64,000 nucleotides of DNA, from NCBI RefSeq assembly GCF_002901705.1, contig NZ_PPPV01000001.1, positions 1 to 64,000 on the forward strand, written 5' to 3'. Within the stretch, counting starts at the first letter, position 1, and each line of letters starts with the position of its first letter. Of the stretch, positions 29,826-39,916 are shown in pieces. Both the position numbers and the translations under genes were made by a program. The notes under the pieces were generated by a model that made no database searches, was not told the DNA's origin, and saw nothing but the letters and a program-made list of their open reading frames with translations. The stretch is from Staphylococcus lugdunensis. GTDB taxonomy: Bacteria; Bacillota; Bacilli; Staphylococcales; Staphylococcaceae.

Positions 29826-30551
29826 TTACTTTTTATTGTTTTTAGCACGATCAATCAATACTTTTTTCGCGGCTTCTTCTTCAGTATTATCTAATTCTTT
29901 AGGCTCAAATGGAATTCCTTTTCGTTCACATGCTTTTTCAAGCAAATAATCTGTCATTTCGTGATTTTTCGGTAATACAGGACCATGTAAATAAGAACCT
30001 AATAAATTCTTATAGTGAATTCCTTCTTTGCGATCTGTTTCATTATTCCCGTAGCCATGTGTTACATGACCAAGCGTACCAAAATTATGATAAGTTCTAC
30101 CACCATGGTTTTCAAAGCCAACTATTGTTCCAAATGTATCACTTTCAATAACAATGTCACCTGTTAAACGATCTGTTTGAGACTCTGTATAAAAGTCAAG
30201 TACACCTAATCCTTCAAGTTCTGTGCCATCTGGTGTAATATATTTCGTGCCTAAAAATTGGTACCCGCCGCAGATAGTAAGACCAGGCATACCATCTTCT
30301 ATCGCTTCTTTAAGTGGCATCTTAACCTTACTAAGTTCTTTAGTGGCGAGCGCTTGCTCTCTATCACTACCACCACCAATGAAAAAAATATCGCAATCAT
30401 CAAATGTTACACCATCTGTTTCATTAATTTCTTTAACATTAAGTTTGATATTTCTCTTTTTAGCACGTTGTTTTAACGCAATAATATTACCAATGTCACT
30501 GTATAAATTTAATTTATCAGACATAAAATGATATACCGTCAGTTCATTCAT
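29826..30551 (-). CDS. gatD: Lipid II glutamine amidotransferase GatD
   Basis: A 241-residue class I glutaminase subunit. The nucleophile is C94 in LTICGGYQF and the partner histidine is H189 in [10 protein letters not shown]; both match the positions known for S. aureus GatD. It frees ammonia from glutamine for MurT, which amidates the alpha-carboxyl of D-glutamate in the lipid II stem peptide. The start codon follows the murT stop codon with no gap, and GGAGG lies inside the murT end, so the two are translationally coupled. Confidence 0.95.
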   Translation of the reverse strand: MNELTVYHFMSDKLNLYSDIGNIIALKQRAKKRNIKLNVKEINETDGVTFDDCDIFFIGGGSDREQALATKELSKVKMPLKEAIEDGMPGLTICGGYQFLGTKYITPDGTELEGLGVLDFYTESQTDRLTGDIVIESDTFGTIVGFENHGGRTYHNFGTLGHVTHGYGNNETDRKEGIHYKNLLGSYLHGPVLPKNHEMTDYLLEKACERKGIPFEPKELDNTEEEAAKKVLIDRAKNNKK

Positions 30552-31865
30552 TTACGACTGTCCTCCTTCAAAAGAGCGATTTAATTGCTCTAACATTGGT
30601 GTTAAAGAAGTATAGTTAGGAATAGCGACCGTAAACGATGTATAGTCCATTGTTTTAGCAGTTGCTTTGTAAATGTCGTTTTCAACAATAACAGGTACAT
30701 TTACTTCAGCAAGTTTCAAACGCAATTGAAGTTCTTCAGCACGAGTACCTGTAACGATTATGGCTTCAATATCTTGTTTTGTTAACTTTTCAAAGTCAGC
30801 ATCGTAAATCCACGATGTATCACGACCATCTGCTGCGTTATCATTTAAGCTAATAACATACACTTTTTTACCTTCTAACTGTTCCCCAACTGATAAACTT
30901 GCATTCATACCAGCAGGATTTTTAGCAAGATTTATCATCGCTTCTTTATTTCCTTTAGAAAAGTACTGCATTCGTCCATTATCTGAAGTATATGTTTCAA
31001 AACCTTTTTGAATCGATGCATCATTAAGACCTAATTCTTTTAATACAGCATATGCTGCTATAGCATTGAATGCGTTGAAATCTCCAGCAATCTTCATATT
31101 AAAAGTAAAATTATTGATCGTCATATTTAGAAATGGTGACGCTTCAAAAGTGGAAACTTCATATGTAGGATTTTCACGTTTGAATCCACATTCACAATGA
31201 TAGTGACCAATTTGATTATAGTGAATATAATCATATTGCAATAGACGTCCACAGTTAGGGCAATATTTACTTTCATTCATGGTACTTTGTTCAAACTCAT
31301 GTGCATGAGCTTCCATACCATAATAAACTAAAGCATCACTTGCAATTTTTAATCGACTTACAAATGGATCATCCGCATTTAATAATAATTTGATGCCCTT
31401 ATTACCTATAGACTTTGCAATATTGTTAACCATAATATCTATTTCGCCAAATCGGTCCATTTGGTCACGGAAAAAGTTAGTAAAGACCATCATTGAAGGT
31501 GTCACTTCTTTTAGTACACGAGGAATTGACCCTTCATCAATTTCAATAACAGCAATTTTGGTGTTTTTTGTTGATTGCATTATAAATGCAGATGTAATTC
31601 CAGCGGCCATATTGGCACCTTCATTATTATGAATTATATCAATATGATTCTTTTTTAATGTATGTCCTATTAAATTTGATGTCGTTGTCTTTCCATTCGT
31701 TCCACTAATAAATACAATATCATCAACATTAGCTGCTAATTTGCGTAGTATTGTAGGATCCACTCTGCGTGCAATTTGTCCTGGTAAATCTGTACCTTTT
31801 TTACCTATTGATCTGCTTGCAGTTCTAGCAAGTTTTGCTAAGTGGATTGCAGTCCATTGTCTCAT
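30552..31865 (-). CDS. murT: Lipid II isoglutaminyl synthase subunit MurT
   Basis: A 437-residue Mur-ligase-like protein. The ATP P-loop is SGTNGKTTTSN, a zinc-ribbon-like insertion has CPNCGRLL and CECGF pairs, and the C-terminal DUF1727 domain contains NDNAADGRDTSWIYD with the aspartate important for catalysis. With GatD it amidates lipid II, which is needed for peptidoglycan cross-linking and for beta-lactam and lysozyme resistance in S. aureus. The ATG at 31865 has GAGGAGG six bases upstream and gives the known 437-residue length; a longer frame adds 19 residues without support. Confidence 0.95.
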   Translation of the reverse strand: MRQWTAIHLAKLARTASRSIGKKGTDLPGQIARRVDPTILRKLAANVDDIVFISGTNGKTTTSNLIGHTLKKNHIDIIHNNEGANMAAGITSAFIMQSTKNTKIAVIEIDEGSIPRVLKEVTPSMMVFTNFFRDQMDRFGEIDIMVNNIAKSIGNKGIKLLLNADDPFVSRLKIASDALVYYGMEAHAHEFEQSTMNESKYCPNCGRLLQYDYIHYNQIGHYHCECGFKRENPTYEVSTFEASPFLNMTINNFTFNMKIAGDFNAFNAIAAYAVLKELGLNDASIQKGFETYTSDNGRMQYFSKGNKEAMINLAKNPAGMNASLSVGEQLEGKKVYVISLNDNAADGRDTSWIYDADFEKLTKQDIEAIIVTGTRAEELQLRLKLAEVNVPVIVENDIYKATAKTMDYTSFTVAIPNYTSLTPMLEQLNRSFEGGQS

Positions 31866-31923
31866 TGGCTTCCTCCTCGTCTCTCTCACTCGAATAATTA
31901 TAACACGTACGCTGGATAACAAA

Positions 31924-31938
31924 AAATAATCATTACCA
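31924..31938. promoter_or_regulatory. Possible Per-box-like site between murT and ftnA
   Basis: AAATAAT-C-ATTACCA agrees with the Per-box consensus at 10 of 14 arm positions, 106 bp upstream of the ftnA start. Ferritin is a PerR target in S. aureus. The AT-rich background makes a chance match quite possible. Confidence 0.25.
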
Positions 31939-32043
31939 GATTATATAACTTTTCTTATTGAACTCAAAGCTTTTACTAACACAACGTGCTTTGATATACT
32001 GGTGATGGTTGATTAAGTTAATTAAATAATGAGGTGAATGTTT

Positions 32044-32544
32044 ATGCTAAGTAAAGATCTTTTAGCTGCATTAAATGAACAAATGAACCATGAATATTTT
32101 GCTGCTCATGCGTATATGGCAATGGCAGCGTATTGTGACAAAGAATCATATGAAGGATTCGCTAACTTTTATATTCAACAAGCGAAAGAAGAAAGATTCC
32201 ATGGTCAAAAAATTTATGATTATATCAATGACCGCGGCGAGCATGCTGAATTCTCTGCTTTGCCAGCACCAAAGATTGAATTCAATTCAATTTTAGAAAC
32301 ATTTAAAGATGGTTTAGCTCAAGAACAAGATGTAACGCATCGTTTTTATAATTTATCAGAGATTGCACGTAATGATAAAGATTATGCGACAACATCATTT
32401 TTAAACTGGTTTTTAGATGAGCAAGTTGAAGAAGAAGCTATGTTTGAAACACATATTGATTACTTAAATCGTATTGGTGATGACTGTAATACACTTTATT
32501 TATATGAAAAAGAACTAGCATCACGAAATTTTAATGAAGAATAA
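32044..32544 (+). CDS. ftnA: Bacterial ferritin
   Basis: A 166-residue non-haem ferritin forming a 24-subunit iron-storage cage. Ferroxidase ligands are found in [15 protein letters not shown] (Glu and Tyr), [13 protein letters not shown] (the EExxH motif) and [13 protein letters not shown] at 32044 is preferred over the ATG two codons earlier because GAGGTG is then seven bases away; this gives the 166 residues of S. aureus FtnA. In S. aureus it is repressed by PerR and induced by iron. It has its own terminator and is divergent from murT. Confidence 0.94.
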   Translation: MLSKDLLAALNEQMNHEYFAAHAYMAMAAYCDKESYEGFANFYIQQAKEERFHGQKIYDYINDRGEHAEFSALPAPKIEFNSILETFKDGLAQEQDVTHRFYNLSEIARNDKDYATTSFLNWFLDEQVEEEAMFETHIDYLNRIGDDCNTLYLYEKELASRNFNEE

Positions 32545-32568
32545 GTCATCTTAGTATTCGTTTTATGT

Positions 32569-32600
32569 CTGAAAATCATAATGATTTTCAGGCTTTTTTT
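32569..32600 (+). terminator. Terminator of ftnA
   Basis: CTGAAAATCA pairs with TGATTTTCAG around a tiny loop, then GC and seven T. A classical intrinsic terminator 25 bp after the stop codon. Confidence 0.88.
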
Positions 32601-32691
32601 ACATCTATTCATTTTGACTTAATCACTTTACTATGCATATTGAGAATGTTTGGTTTACAATCATTATATTAATGATTGTAGAAAGGTTGTG

Positions 32692-33252
32692 ATGCCATTG
32701 ACTAATAATGCCTTTGTAGCTCTAGACTTTGAAACTGCCAATGGCAAACGTACAAGTATTTGTTCAGTTGGTATGGTAAAAGTAATTGATAATCAAATTA
32801 CTGAATCTTTTCATACGTTAATAAATCCACAAGATTACTTTTCTAAAAAAAATATTAATGTACATGGCATAAATCCAGAAGATGTGATACATGCACCACA
32901 ATTTGATTATGTATTTCCATACATGCTACAGTTTATTGCTAATTTACCCGTTGTCGCACATAATGCTGCATTTGATATGAATGTGTTACATCAGAGCTTG
33001 AAACAAGCAGGTATTATAACTCCAGATTTAACTTATTTTTGTTCATATCAACTTGCTAAGAGAACTATAGATGCACCAAGATATGGTTTAAAGCACATGA
33101 TGGATTTTTACAATTTAGATTTTCATGGTCATCATGATGCTTTAAATGATGCTAAAGCCTGTGCCATGATTACTTTCCGGTTGTTGCAACATTATGATGA
33201 TTTAGCAACGATGCTCTCTATCTATGGTAAGAATTTAAAGGACAAAGGCTAA
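32692..33252 (+). CDS. DnaQ-like 3'-5' exonuclease
   Basis: A 186-residue DEDDh exonuclease of the DNA polymerase III epsilon type. Motif Exo I is VALDFETANG, Exo II is HNAAFDMNVL and Exo III is FHGHHDALNDAKACA, so the catalytic residues are all there. It is a stand-alone exonuclease domain, as polC carries its own proofreading domain in Firmicutes. ATG at 32692 has AAAGG upstream; a longer frame would start 14 codons earlier with no site. Convergent with dinB; a dispersed repeat separates them. Confidence 0.85.
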   Translation: MPLTNNAFVALDFETANGKRTSICSVGMVKVIDNQITESFHTLINPQDYFSKKNINVHGINPEDVIHAPQFDYVFPYMLQFIANLPVVAHNAAFDMNVLHQSLKQAGIITPDLTYFCSYQLAKRTIDAPRYGLKHMMDFYNLDFHGHHDALNDAKACAMITFRLLQHYDDLATMLSIYGKNLKDKG

Positions 33253-33297
33253 ACTATATAGATATTTTTTAATATCGTTATACTATACTAAAATACA

Positions 33298-33446
33298 GGG
33301 GGGAGCAGGACAGAATTCATAATGCATTCGTCGTCCTGCCCCGGCAAGGCTGACTAGAATTGAAACAAACTTAGTATCAGCATATTTTCAATTCAGTCAA
33401 CTACTGCCAATATTTAGTTCATAGCTTAAAATATAACTGTGTCCCT
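33298..33446 (+). repeat. Dispersed two-hairpin intergenic repeat, copy C
   Basis: GGGGGAGCAGGACAGAATTCATAATG.ATTCGTCGTCCTGCCCC, then GGCAAGGCTGACTAGAATTGAAA pairing with TTTTCAATTCAGTCAACTACTGCC. It lies between the convergent exonuclease and dinB genes. The compensating AGGAC/GTCCT pair in the first module keeps the stem although the bases differ from the other copies. Confidence 0.8.
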
Positions 33447-33466
33447 GGCGCTTTAATATTGTTATC

Positions 33467-34546
33467 TTATGATTTAGAAATAAAGTCATAAATCGTCATA
33501 TTACGATAAGTCGACTTAACCAAATTTCCTACAGTTACTCCAATTAACCGTATAGGCGTCTCAGGATCTTTTAATTCCGCATACAACATATATGCAATAT
33601 TATAGATGTCAGTTTCAGAACGAATTGGATCTCGGAGACTCATCTGTTTAGATAAAGTCTCAAATTTAAAGGTTTTAATTTTAACTGTCACTGTTTTAGC
33701 TGACTTCTGCAATTTATTTAAACGTTCAGCTGTCTTTCCTGACAACTCCCACATTTTCTGTAAAATTTCGTCATCATCATTAACATCTGTTGCAAAGGTT
33801 CTTTCTGTGCCAACAGACTTTCGAATTCGTGATGATTTCACTGGGCTATCATCAATACCTCGAGCTTTATTGTATAAACCTCTTCCTCGTTTACCGAATA
33901 AACGAACTAACTCAAACACATCTTTTTGGTATAAGTCTTGACCATTATAAATACCATGCTTATGCATAATTTTTTCAGAAGCTTTACCTACACCTGGAAA
34001 GTCTCCAATGTCTAATGCCATTAATATTTTATGGACATTTTCATAATCTATGACAGTCATTCCATTTGGCTTGTTCATACCACTAGCTAATTTGGCTAAA
34101 AACTTATTATACGAAACACCTGCAGAGGCAGTAAGATGTGTCTTTTCATAAATATCACGACGAATATAGTTAGCGATTTGTGATGCCGGTAAATCTGGAC
34201 GTACTAAGTGTGTAATATCTAAATAAGCTTCATCTAAGGACATAGGCTCAACCGCTTCAGTATAACTACGAAAAATCGACATGATTTCATTTGAAATCGT
34301 TCTATATTTTTCATATTGTCCTTGTACATAATAACCGTCTGGACATAACTTGTGTGCCTGTGACATAGGCATAGCTGAATGGACACCATATTTACGCGCC
34401 TCGTATGATGCTGTAGATACAACACCTCTGGAACTTGCTTTGCCACCAACGATAACTGGTTTATCTCGTAGCTTAGGATTATCTCTCATTTCTACTTGTG
34501 CAAAAAAGAAATCCATATCGATATGCACGATTCGTCTCTCTGTCAT
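33467..34546 (-). CDS. dinB: DNA polymerase IV
   Basis: A 359-residue Y-family translesion polymerase. Catalytic acidic residues are in [13 protein letters not shown] and [10 protein letters not shown]. The thumb helix-hairpin-helix is [15 protein letters not shown], and the little-finger domain covers roughly residues 240-350. There is no obvious clamp-binding pentapeptide by eye at the C-terminus (ends IYDFISKS). GGGAGTG precedes the ATG. The TfoX-domain gene upstream on the same strand is 41 bp away. Confidence 0.93.
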   Translation of the reverse strand: MTERRIVHIDMDFFFAQVEMRDNPKLRDKPVIVGGKASSRGVVSTASYEARKYGVHSAMPMSQAHKLCPDGYYVQGQYEKYRTISNEIMSIFRSYTEAVEPMSLDEAYLDITHLVRPDLPASQIANYIRRDIYEKTHLTASAGVSYNKFLAKLASGMNKPNGMTVIDYENVHKILMALDIGDFPGVGKASEKIMHKHGIYNGQDLYQKDVFELVRLFGKRGRGLYNKARGIDDSPVKSSRIRKSVGTERTFATDVNDDDEILQKMWELSGKTAERLNKLQKSAKTVTVKIKTFKFETLSKQMSLRDPIRSETDIYNIAYMLYAELKDPETPIRLIGVTVGNLVKSTYRNMTIYDFISKS

Positions 34547-34587
34547 TTCACTCCCACCTTTATGACATTTAATGAATACATATGAAT

Positions 34588-34893
34588 CTAATGTTTATTT
34601 GTTTTTAAATCGTCCGCAATTACTTCAAATATCGACAACAATGCTTCATTGGTAATATTAACATCCACTTTTATCATTGGTTTTGCTCCAGGATAAGGTC
34701 GCACACTCGGATAATTAGTTGCTATCTTTCTAGATTGTGTAGTCATTTTTACAAGCAGTTGATTATCATATAGACCTCCAATCAAAACATCATCATAATA
34801 TATCAAATATTCGCCCATCATTTTACGTGTTTTTACTGATGTGCTATTTATGTTAGTCATTATTTGATTGAAAAACTGCTCACTTGTCGCCAA
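34588..34893 (-). CDS. TfoX N-terminal domain protein
   Basis: A 101-residue protein that consists of a TfoX/Sxy N-terminal domain: [30 protein letters not shown], followed by [10 protein letters not shown]. In Gram-negatives TfoX controls competence; stand-alone N-domain proteins in Firmicutes have no known role. The start is TTG at 34893, supported by GGGAGAA seven bases upstream. An ATG 25 codons earlier has no ribosome binding site and would add an unrelated hydrophobic stretch. It precedes dinB by about 40 bp on the same strand. Confidence 0.75.
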   Translation of the reverse strand: MATSEQFFNQIMTNINSTSVKTRKMMGEYLIYYDDVLIGGLYDNQLLVKMTTQSRKIATNYPSVRPYPGAKPMIKVDVNITNEALLSIFEVIADDLKTNKH

Positions 34894-34994
34894 AATTGAT
34901 TTCTCCCTATAAAAAATCTCAATACAATTATACTGTGGAATAAAAGTTAAAACATGTAATCCGCACACTATACAAATTGTACTGAGATACTATA

Positions 34995-35543
34995 TTATTT
35001 ACACTGGTTATTAAAATAGTAAGGTCGATTATAATACATATAGAGACCGTCATTTGTATTTTGAATATATTTGAAGCGATTACTCCATGCAGTGCCTACT
35101 AAATATAAATCTATAAGACAGTATCCAATATGTATGCTGCTAATAAAAATAATTGAAGAATAAGCATAGAAGTTAAAAATAATAAGTAAAACAGCTGTTA
35201 TTATAATAAGTGGAGCAATCATTGTGATTGTAAATTGATAAATATTCAAATGTTTATCCGAAGTTTGACTGACGAGTAAACCTTTTTTATAGTCGAAGTG
35301 AATTCTATCGCCTTTTGACAAAATAAAGTACATCATTTTATGAATTAATTTATGCACGATTAACATAACTAAAAATCCAATTATGCCGAAAGTCACATTA
35401 ATTAATATACTTTGTTCAATCACTTGAGTAAATGTAAACGCCCATTTATATGTCAGCAATATCATAAACATGATAACCACCAATTGAAGACAAACAAATC
35501 TGTATGGCTTTAATATACCGTTAGTTAAATCAATTTTGTGCAT
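34995..35543 (-). CDS. DUF3267-like membrane protein with a degenerate zincin motif
   Basis: A 182-residue protein with four hydrophobic segments (two near the start, two after the middle). The second segment contains VHKLIHKMMYF, which sits where DUF3267 putative zincins carry HExxH; here lysine replaces the catalytic glutamate (HKLIH). The start at 35543 is chosen because AGGAGG lies seven bases upstream; longer frames (up to 44 residues more) lack such a site. Function is unknown, and the family call is tentative. Same strand as the TfoX-N gene and dinB. Confidence 0.55.
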   Translation of the reverse strand: MHKIDLTNGILKPYRFVCLQLVVIMFMILLTYKWAFTFTQVIEQSILINVTFGIIGFLVMLIVHKLIHKMMYFILSKGDRIHFDYKKGLLVSQTSDKHLNIYQFTITMIAPLIIITAVLLIIFNFYAYSSIIFISSIHIGYCLIDLYLVGTAWSNRFKYIQNTNDGLYMYYNRPYYFNNQCK

Positions 35544-35716
35544 CACTTCGACCTCCTGTGCATTAAAGTCATCTATAGTATACAACTTTAATTCCATGCT
35601 CAAAAGTTTTTTCAAAAAAGTAAGTTGACTGTAATATGAATTTAATAATCCAGTCAAATACTTAAAAAGTAACACAAATAGAAAATTATTATTTTACAAA
35701 GTATTTACCAATTATT

Positions 35717-37087
35717 CTATTTATGCTGTTTCTTTTTAAATAAAGCAACCGTCTCAATATGTGTGGTTTGTGGAAACATGTCTACGGGTGTAATTTCTTT
35801 TAAATCATATTGCGTAGCTAACATATGTGCGTCACGCTGTTGTGTGGATGGATTGCATGAAATATAAACAATTCGTTCAGGATTTAAATCAAGCAATGTT
35901 TGAATAAATTGCGCCTCACACCCTTTTCTAGGTGGATCTACCATTACAACATCTGGTTGGATACCTTCACGTTGCCAATCCATAATGACATCTTCCGATT
36001 TACCACACACAAATGTAGTGTTGTGTAAATCATTAACTAGTGCATTTTGGCGCGCATCTTTAATTGCAGAGGGTACTACTTCAACTCCATAGACATGTTT
36101 GGCTACAGGTGCCATATATAAGCCAATTGTACCTATACCACAATACGTATCAAGTACAATTTCTTGCCCATCTAATTGCGCATAATCAATAGCCTTTTGA
36201 TATAGCTTTTCAGTTTGGCTAGAATTAATTTGATAAAATGATTGATCACTAATTTTAAACGTAATATCACTTAATTGATCAACGATCTTGTCTTTCCCAT
36301 ATAAAGTCGCCGACTGCTGACCCATAATTACATTGGAATGACTATTGTTAATATTTTGTTTGATACTCGTAATGTTCGGAAAAGCTTGTTTTAACTGTTC
36401 CACCAGCATATTGGCGTGTTTAAATTTAGAACCATTCGTTACAAAGATTACCATGATTTCATCTGTATAATGCCCAGTGCGTATCACCAAGTGTCGTAAA
36501 ACGCCTTTCTTAGTCCGCTCGTTATAAATACTGATATGATATTCATTTATCCATTTTTTAACATGATTCATAATATCTTGGTGTTGCTTATCTTGGATAA
36601 GGCAACTATCCATATCGATAATATCATGGCTTCTTTGACGGTAATAGCCCATAATTTTATGGTTCATTTTATCTTGACCAATTGGTACTTGCGACTTATT
36701 TCGATAGCGCCAAGGATTATCCATTCCAATAGTGTCATTGATTACTGTATCAGTAAATTGCCCTTTTCTATGAAAAAGATTAACAACTTGTTCTTTCTTC
36801 ATTGCAAGTTGCGCTTCATAACTCATATGCTGTAATTGACAGCCTCCACATTTCCAATAATAAACACAAGGAGGGTCAACTCTATGATGACTCGCTTTAT
36901 TTACCTCAAGTAATTTACCTATTGCAAAATTCTTCTTTACTTTAATAACTTTATACTTAATTTCTTCATTTATTAAGACATTAGGAATAAATATTGGATA
37001 ACGATCAATTTTCACTACGCCATGCCCTTCGTGTGTTAAATCAATGACGTTACCGATTCTAATGTCATTTTTGTTTATTTCTTCCAC
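35717..37087 (-). CDS. RNA (uracil-5-)-methyltransferase, RlmCD/TrmA superfamily
   Basis: A 456-residue SAM-dependent m5U methyltransferase. An N-terminal TRAM domain (GNVIDLTHEGHGVVKI) is followed by a four-cysteine [4Fe-4S] site (CVYYWKCGGCQ plus a later Cys), the SAM-binding LDTYCGIGTIGL motif, VMVDPPRKGC and the nucleophile in ISCNPSTQQRD. Firmicutes members such as RlmCD methylate 23S rRNA uracils; the exact target here is unknown. The start is probably GTG at 37087, with GGGGTG five bases upstream; an ATG five codons earlier lacks a site. It is 80 bp downstream of dgkB. Confidence 0.85.
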   Translation of the reverse strand: MEEINKNDIRIGNVIDLTHEGHGVVKIDRYPIFIPNVLINEEIKYKVIKVKKNFAIGKLLEVNKASHHRVDPPCVYYWKCGGCQLQHMSYEAQLAMKKEQVVNLFHRKGQFTDTVINDTIGMDNPWRYRNKSQVPIGQDKMNHKIMGYYRQRSHDIIDMDSCLIQDKQHQDIMNHVKKWINEYHISIYNERTKKGVLRHLVIRTGHYTDEIMVIFVTNGSKFKHANMLVEQLKQAFPNITSIKQNINNSHSNVIMGQQSATLYGKDKIVDQLSDITFKISDQSFYQINSSQTEKLYQKAIDYAQLDGQEIVLDTYCGIGTIGLYMAPVAKHVYGVEVVPSAIKDARQNALVNDLHNTTFVCGKSEDVIMDWQREGIQPDVVMVDPPRKGCEAQFIQTLLDLNPERIVYISCNPSTQQRDAHMLATQYDLKEITPVDMFPQTTHIETVALFKKKQHK

Positions 37088-37106
37088 ATCTTCACCCCAC
37101 ATGAAA

Positions 37107-37175
37107 AAGAGGTTTAAGTCGTTTAATATAGATGTGTGGCTTACACCCTATGTCCACAAACTAGACCTCAACCTC
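37107..37175 (-). terminator. Inverted repeat after dgkB
   Basis: AAGAGGTT and AACCTCTT are separated by about 50 bases; on the minus strand the second arm is followed by TTTTC. It probably attenuates or ends the dgkB transcript before the methyltransferase gene. Confidence 0.45.
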
Positions 37176-37184
37176 TTCAACTAA

Positions 37185-38183
37185 CTATTCAACCTTATTA
37201 TTTTCATTATCGTTAAATGTTTCCCTAGTTGTTGTTTGATTATCATTAATACTACTTTTAACTTGTTGATCTGCCGTCAATTCTTCATTATGTATGTCTT
37301 TTGGCGTAAACACTTCAATATGGCGTTTTAAATTTAGAAAATTGGCTGGTAATTTTCCACCATATTCACCATCCACATTTAATTGCATCTCAGTAAATGA
37401 AGAAATATTGACTGATTTAGCTTTTTTATAAATAACTTTCGGATGTTTGGTATGTTCCCCACGTGAAGCAAGTGTCATAATGTGCCCTAATTCTGCTAAA
37501 TTAGCCTTTTCAACAATAATTAAAGTGAAATAACCATCATCTAACTTAGCATCAGGAACAAGTTTTTCGAATCCTGCCATTGAATTGGTTAAACCTAACA
37601 AAAATAACAGTGTTTCTCCTTGAAAGACTTCATCATCATATTCAATTCTTATATCTACAGCATTCATCTGCGGAAGCATTTCAAAACCTTTAATGTAATA
37701 TGCAAAAGGCCCAACTATGGATTTTAGCTTACTTGGTGTTTCATATGACACTTGAGTAATTTTTCCGCCAGCAGCTAAATTAATAAAGTAGCGGTTGTTC
37801 ATTTTCCCTATATCTACTTTTGTAGTATGTCCATTTATGATTACATCTAATGCTCCCATGATATCATTTGGTAAATGTAAAGCTCGACCAAAATCATTAA
37901 CCGTACCCATAGGAATAATACCTAACTTTGGTCTGTTTGGTTGTTCTGCAATCCCGTTGACAACCTCATTCAATGTACCGTCCCCACCAGCAGCAATAAT
38001 CATATCATAGTTACACGCTAACGCACGTTCAGCTTCAAGTGTCGCATCACCTACACGTTCTGTAGCATAAGCGCTCGTTTCATAGCCAGCACGTTCTAAT
38101 TTAATTAATACATCTGGTAACGTTCTTTTAAATAATTCTTTACCTGATGTAGGATTATAAATTATTCTTGCACGTTTTCTCAT
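37185..38183 (-). CDS. dgkB: Diacylglycerol kinase DgkB
   Basis: A 332-residue soluble lipid kinase. The N-terminal catalytic domain contains IYNPTSGKELF and the nucleotide-binding AAGGDGTLNEVVNGI; LVPDAKLDDGYF carries the catalytic region. It recycles the diacylglycerol left by lipoteichoic-acid synthesis into phosphatidic acid, a role shown for S. aureus DgkB. The last 25 residues are Asn/Thr/Glu-rich and look disordered, which makes the protein somewhat longer than the roughly 315 residues usual for the family. GAGGGAT precedes the ATG. Confidence 0.92.
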   Translation of the reverse strand: MRKRARIIYNPTSGKELFKRTLPDVLIKLERAGYETSAYATERVGDATLEAERALACNYDMIIAAGGDGTLNEVVNGIAEQPNRPKLGIIPMGTVNDFGRALHLPNDIMGALDVIINGHTTKVDIGKMNNRYFINLAAGGKITQVSYETPSKLKSIVGPFAYYIKGFEMLPQMNAVDIRIEYDDEVFQGETLLFLLGLTNSMAGFEKLVPDAKLDDGYFTLIIVEKANLAELGHIMTLASRGEHTKHPKVIYKKAKSVNISSFTEMQLNVDGEYGGKLPANFLNLKRHIEVFTPKDIHNEELTADQQVKSSINDNQTTTRETFNDNENNKVE

Positions 38184-38338
38184 AGTTTATCCCTCTACTT
38201 TTTATACTCATACTTTATATTAAATGATTTATTCAGGAGTTAAAAGTATTTATGTCTAACATCGTAAATATTATTAATTTTAAATTGACTTTATTGACCA
38301 AATATTAAGTTTTCATTTATTTAACTTTACAATAGATT

Positions 38339-38376
38339 AAGAACGCATAATGCTTAGTAAGACATTATGCGTTCTC
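38339..38376. terminator. Inverted repeat between dgkB and gatB
   Basis: A perfect 13-bp stem (AGAACGCATAATG with CATTATGCGTTCT). It is 100 bp past the gatB stop codon; on the plus strand TCTTTTTT follows a few bases later, on the minus strand only a weak T stretch. Probably the terminator of gatCAB, but the direction is not clear. Confidence 0.6.
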
Positions 38377-38476
38377 ATACTCTTTTTTATATTATAAAGG
38401 TGGCCGCTTCACATATTCATATTATAGCTATTGCATAAATCTATGAATATTACTTCACATGTTTGTGAAAATAATA

Positions 38477-39904
38477 TTAGCGTTGATCTAATTGTTGTTT
38501 CAATAACTTATTGACAATTTGTGGATTCGCTTGGCCTTTTGAAGCTTTCATAATTTGACCAACTAAGTAGCCCATCGCTCTACCTTTACCATTTTTATAA
38601 TCTTCAACTGATTGTGGATTATTATCTAATGCTTCATTAACAAATTTCAATAAAGTTGCTTCGTCTGAAATTTGCACTAAACCTTTGTCTTCCATGATTT
38701 GTTTTGCGTCTCCACCATTTTCAGCTAATTCAGGGAAAACTTTTTTCGCAATTTTACTGCTCATTGTGCCATCTTCAATAAGTTTAATCATACCTGCTAA
38801 GTTTTCAGGTGTTAACTTTGTTTCTTCTAAATCAACTTGATTTTTATTTAAATATTCATTTACGCCACCCATGAGCCAGTTAGATGTTAACTTCACATCT
38901 GCACCTTGTGCTACAGCACCTTCAAAGAAATCAGACATTTCTTTTGTAAGTGTTAACACGTGTGCATCATACTCTGGTAAACCTAATTCTTTGACATATT
39001 TTGCTTTACGTTCATCTGGTAGTTCAGGAATGGTTTGTCGTACACGTTCTTTCCATGCGTCATCAACATACAATGGAACGATATCCGGTTCTGGGAAGTA
39101 ACGATAATCATCTGAACCTTCTTTAACACGCATTAATATTGTTTTACCTGTAGACTCATCAAAACGACGTGTCTCTTGTCCAATGACACCACCATTGAGC
39201 AATTCTTCTTCTTGACGTTTTTCTTCATATTCCAAACCTTTTCTAACATAGTTAAATGAGTTAAGGTTTTTTAATTCCGTTTTAGTACCGAATTCTTTTT
39301 GCCCATATGGGCGTAATGAAATATTGGCGTCACAACGTAATGAACCTTCTTCCATTTTACAATCTGACACACCTGTATATTGAATAATTGAACGTAATTT
39401 TTCCAAATACGCATAAGCTTCTTTTGGAGAGCGAATATCAGGCTCAGAAACTATTTCAATTAATGGCGTACCTTGGCGATTAAGATCGACTAATGAATAG
39501 CCGTCTTTGTGTGATAATTTACCAGCATCTTCTTCCATGTGTAAACGCGTAATGCCAATACGCTTTGTTTCTCCATCTACTTCAATATCAATATATCCAT
39601 GTTCACCAATTGGTTCATCAAATTGTGAAATTTGATACGCTTTTGGATTATCTGGATAGAAATAGTTTTTACGATCAAATTTAGAATTTGTTGCAATATC
39701 CATGTTTAAAGCCATTGATGCACGCATTGCCCAATCAACAGCACGTTTATTAACAACAGGTAAGACACCCGGATATCCTAAATCAATTACATTGGTATTT
39801 GAGTTTGGTTCTGCCCCAAAATGTGCGGGTGATGGAGAGAACATTTTAGAATCTGTTTTTAACTCAACGTGAACTTCAAGTCCGATAACTGTTTCAAAAT
39901 GCAT
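38477..39904 (-). CDS. gatB: Asp-tRNA(Asn)/Glu-tRNA(Gln) amidotransferase subunit B
   Basis: A 475-residue subunit that binds the misacylated tRNA and, with GatA and GatC, converts Glu-tRNA(Gln) to Gln-tRNA(Gln). Landmarks are [35 protein letters not shown] and the C-terminal YqeY-like tail ([19 protein letters not shown]). ATG at 39904 has AAGGAG eight bases upstream; a GTG three codons earlier is less likely. It follows gatA by 12 bp. Confidence 0.96.
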   Translation of the reverse strand: MHFETVIGLEVHVELKTDSKMFSPSPAHFGAEPNSNTNVIDLGYPGVLPVVNKRAVDWAMRASMALNMDIATNSKFDRKNYFYPDNPKAYQISQFDEPIGEHGYIDIEVDGETKRIGITRLHMEEDAGKLSHKDGYSLVDLNRQGTPLIEIVSEPDIRSPKEAYAYLEKLRSIIQYTGVSDCKMEEGSLRCDANISLRPYGQKEFGTKTELKNLNSFNYVRKGLEYEEKRQEEELLNGGVIGQETRRFDESTGKTILMRVKEGSDDYRYFPEPDIVPLYVDDAWKERVRQTIPELPDERKAKYVKELGLPEYDAHVLTLTKEMSDFFEGAVAQGADVKLTSNWLMGGVNEYLNKNQVDLEETKLTPENLAGMIKLIEDGTMSSKIAKKVFPELAENGGDAKQIMEDKGLVQISDEATLLKFVNEALDNNPQSVEDYKNGKGRAMGYLVGQIMKASKGQANPQIVNKLLKQQLDQR

Positions 39905-39916
39905 TATTTCCACTCC

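Noticed and set aside
30223-30531. Hydrophobic plus-strand frame opposite gatD
   Set aside because: Antisense to a gene with intact catalytic residues; low-complexity Leu/Ser content typical of antisense frames.
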